DNA of 64,000 nucleotides. Source: Cichorium intybus. Its lineage: Eukaryota > Streptophyta > Magnoliopsida > Asterales > Asteraceae. This document shows, piece by piece, positions 61,573 to 64,000 of the stretch. The translations under genes and the position numbers were made by a program. Position 1 is the stretch's first letter; the number at the start of each line of letters is the position of its first letter. Below the pieces are notes generated by a model. It saw only the letters and a program-made list of their open reading frames with translations. It was not told where the DNA came from and did not search any database. Where the stretch lies: NCBI GenBank assembly GCA_023525715.1, contig CM042013.1, positions 72,136,994 through 72,200,993 on the forward strand. Direction: 5' to 3'.

Positions 61573-64000
61573 TCCACAATGTCCGTATTACACCCAAAAT
61601 TATCAAAAACCTTATATCTGTTTGCAAATTTACCACTGACAATATTACCTCTATTGAATTTGATCCTTTTGGTTTTCTGTGAAGGATCTCCTCACATAAC
61701 AACTCCTGCTTAGGTCCGATAGCTCCAGTGATTTGTACCCGTGGTCTTCTCAGCCTAAACCCCGTGTTGCTCTCCTGTCATGCGGGCCAGATTTGTGGCA
61801 CCAATGCCTTGGTCACCCCGGTCCTCGTGTGCTTCAGTCTTGAATTTCGAATAAACTTTTGTCTTGTAATAAAAAGAGTAGCACTGTTTCTTGTAAGTCG
61901 TGTCGTCTTGGCAAACATGTTAGATTGCCTTTTATTAGTTTTATTTCTAATGTGTCTGAACCTTTTGCTATTGTTCATTCAGATGTGTGGACATCTCCTA
62001 TTACCGGTGTTAGTGGCATTAAATATTATGTTTTGTTTTTGGATCATTTTTCTCATTTCTTGTGGGTTTATCCGCTTAGATATAAAAATGATGTTTTTTC
62101 CAAATTTCTTCATTTCCGTGCTTATGTTAAAAATCAATTCAATTACAAAATTCGATCCTTTCAATGTGACCACAGGGGCGAGTTTGACAATCGCCAATTT
62201 CACTCCCTTTTTGCTCAACACGGGATTGTTTTTCGTTTCTCGTGTCCCCGAACATCCCAACAAAATGGGATATCGGAACATATGATACGTACGGTTCACA
62301 ATGTCATCCGTACTCTTCTTTTTCAGGCTCACCCTCCTCCTACATTTTGGGTTGAGGCCCTCCATATGGCCACTCATCTTCTTAACCTCACACCCATTAC
62401 CGCTATTCGAAATGAGATCCCATTCACCAGACTCTTCAACCCCCCCATACACTCACCTTCGTGTCTTTGGATGTCTTTGCTATCCACACATCCGTACTGC
62501 TCACAAACTTGCCCCACGGACCACTCCGTGCATCTTCCTCGGCTACCCGTCTCAACATCGGGGCTATCGATGTCTTGACCTCTCCTCTTGAAAAATTCTT
62601 ATCTCACATCATGTTGTTTTCGATGAGTCTTCCTTTCCCTTTTGGTCCATGACACTCGATGGCCCGCCTACCTACACATTTCTTGATCACTTCGATCCCC
62701 CATCACCTTTATCTTGCCTCTTTCTTCCCACGCCACCTACCCCTCCCTCCTCACCGGAGCCTCCCCCTGTCGACCCTGCAACCGCCGACCAGCCGGCGCC
62801 TTCCCCTACACCACCGCCACCACCACCACCCCCATCCCATCCCATGACCACCCGTTTGCGTCACAGCATCACCAAACCCATTTCTTGCCTTAACCTTCAT
62901 GTTTCTGCTGAATCCACCATTCCCAAATCTCACTTAGATGCCCTCCGTGACCCAAACTGGACCATTGCCATGCAGGATGAATTTAATGCCCTTATTGCTA
63001 ATGGAACTTGGGAACTTGTTCCGCAGCCTCCAGGGGCTAATGTGGTGCATTCTATGTGGTTATTTAAAAAGTAACTTAAAGCGGATGGATCTCTCAACAG
63101 GTATAAGGCCCGCTTGGTGGCTAATGAAAAAAGCCAGTGACCTGGCATTGACTGCGACGAGACATTTAGCCCCGTTGTTAAACCGGCTACAATTCGCACA
63201 GTTCTCAGCATTGCCATCTCTCGCAAATGGCCCATTCATTAGTTAGATGTGAAGAATGCATTTCTTCACGGTCATCTTCACGAGACTGTCTTCATACACC
63301 AGCCACCGGGGTTCCGAGACCCGCAACACCCGGATTATGTTTGTCACCTGAAGAAGTCTCTCTATGGTCTCAAACAGGCCCCTCATGCCTGGTTTCATCG
63401 GTTTGTTGACTTCATCACACGTATTGGGTTTATACATAGCAAAACCGACTCCTCTTTGTTCATCTTTCGCAGAGGCCAAGCCACAGCTTATTTGCTGTTG
63501 TATGTTGACGATATCATAATGACAGCCTCCTCCGATGATATGTTGCGTCGCACCGTGACTATGCTGTCTTCCAAGTTTGCCATGACCGATCTTGGAGCCC
63601 TATCATATTTTCGCGACATCTCCGCCTCTCGTGACAGCACCGGTTTATTCCTTTCCCAGTGCAAATATGCGCTGGAAATACTGGAACGTGCTAATATGTC
63701 GAATTGTAACCCCTATCGCACTCCAGCCGATCCTCAGAGTAAGTTGGACAGCACCGGTCCTCCTGTCACTGACCCAACTCTTTTTTGGAGCCTTACCAGG
63801 TGTCTTCAGTATCTCACGTTTACCCGTCCCGATATTTCATATGCCGTTCAGCAGATATGCCTTTTCATGCATGATCCCCGGGAGCCACACCTCCATGCAC
63901 TTAAACGTATACTTCGCTACATCCGTGGTACCTTAGACTATGGTCTCCAGTTCCACCCATCCTCCACTACGGGCCTCATCGCATACTCTGATGCTGACTG
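61573..64000 (+). pseudogene. Copia-F pol, second part: protease tail, integrase, RT, incomplete
   Basis: Resumes with HNVRITPKIIKNLISV and IEFDPFGF. Integrase follows with CKSCRLGKHVRLPF, HSDVWTSPI, SFQCDHRGEF and SEHMIRTV, then a frameshift near 62440 (THLRVFGCLCYPH in another frame). A Pro-rich linker and RT start (WTIAMQDEFNALIANGTWEL) follow. In-frame stops occur at about 63072 (after WLFKK), 63152 (TGA, in a context suggesting CGA) and 63241 (TAG before LDVKNAFLHG). RT continues with LKKSLYGLKQAPHAW and YVDDIIMTA to the window edge. Several stops look like C-to-T decay of methylated sites. Confidence 0.87.

Larger units (their letters stand above)
51751..64000 (+). mobile_element. Copia-F, Ty1/copia, interrupted by Gypsy-G, runs off window
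   Basis: A short LTR, primer site and gag at the left, protease cut at 53298 by Gypsy-G, and protease tail, integrase and RT resuming at 61573 to the window edge. The RNase H end and 3' LTR lie outside. It carries many stops and frameshifts, so it is older than Gypsy-G. Confidence 0.9.

Noticed and set aside
61728..62285. 185-residue plus-strand ORF rich in Leu/Phe/Val
   Set aside because: Out-of-frame translation of the Copia-F integrase; the correct frame shows HSDVWTSPI and CDHRGEF.

Overview
The window looks like nuclear DNA of a flowering plant, probably a eudicot. It carries kiwellin and DUF247 genes, plant-type Ty1/copia and Ty3/gypsy elements primed by initiator-Met tRNA, Helitrons, hAT elements and a tRNA-derived SINE, in an AT-rich background with very long (TA)n tracts. 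The species cannot be named from sequence alone. It reads as a transposon-rich, gene-poor region: one intact host gene (kiwellin-like, 42596-43162), one host gene broken by a transposon (DUF247, 27791-34265), and nearly everything else mobile-element DNA.

Layout. Gypsy-A, minus strand, enters from the left edge (leader and 5' LTR, 1-2912). Then come microsatellites and three foldback MITEs interleaved with (TA)n tracts (3780-6030), Helitron-1 (to 10696), and a composite of nested inverted-repeat elements with more (TA)n tracts (11190-13835). At 14323-25260 a decayed copia (Copia-B) is split by Gypsy-C (15076-24504, TSD atata). The 5' LTR of Gypsy-C is abnormally followed by a second copy of the 3' flank. 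An unrecognised decayed coding region (26117-27022) and a SINE with a 14-bp target duplication (27482-27617) follow. At 27791-34265 a DUF247 gene is split by Copia-D, a near-pristine copia with identical-looking 309-bp LTRs but two nonsense codons. Helitron-2 spans about 34593-37878. An old LTR remnant, a 332-bp tandem duplication and one copy of a segmental duplication lie at 38940-41765. The kiwellin-like gene follows.

The second copy of the segmental duplication (44062-51745) has been hit by a hAT element (44538-45221, 8-bp TSD), Copia-E (45281-50465) and a further indel. Copia-F then starts at 51751 and runs off the right edge. It is itself split by Gypsy-G (53299-61567, two 1462-bp LTRs, TSD atatc). 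The uninterrupted first duplicate at 40765-41765 serves as an internal empty-site control.

Strongest lead: Gypsy-G has a 68-nt, T-rich GT...AG segment (58110-58177) exactly between Gag and protease. Its removal joins the gag and pro frames at a conserved junction, while retention ends the protein as Gag. This suggests splicing-controlled Gag versus Gag-Pol expression. Other leads are the repeated TA-tract/inverted-repeat pattern, the 5'-LTR-to-3'-flank rearrangement of Gypsy-C, an apparently untrimmed integration end on Copia-E, and the identical-LTR yet defective Copia-D inside a DUF247 gene.
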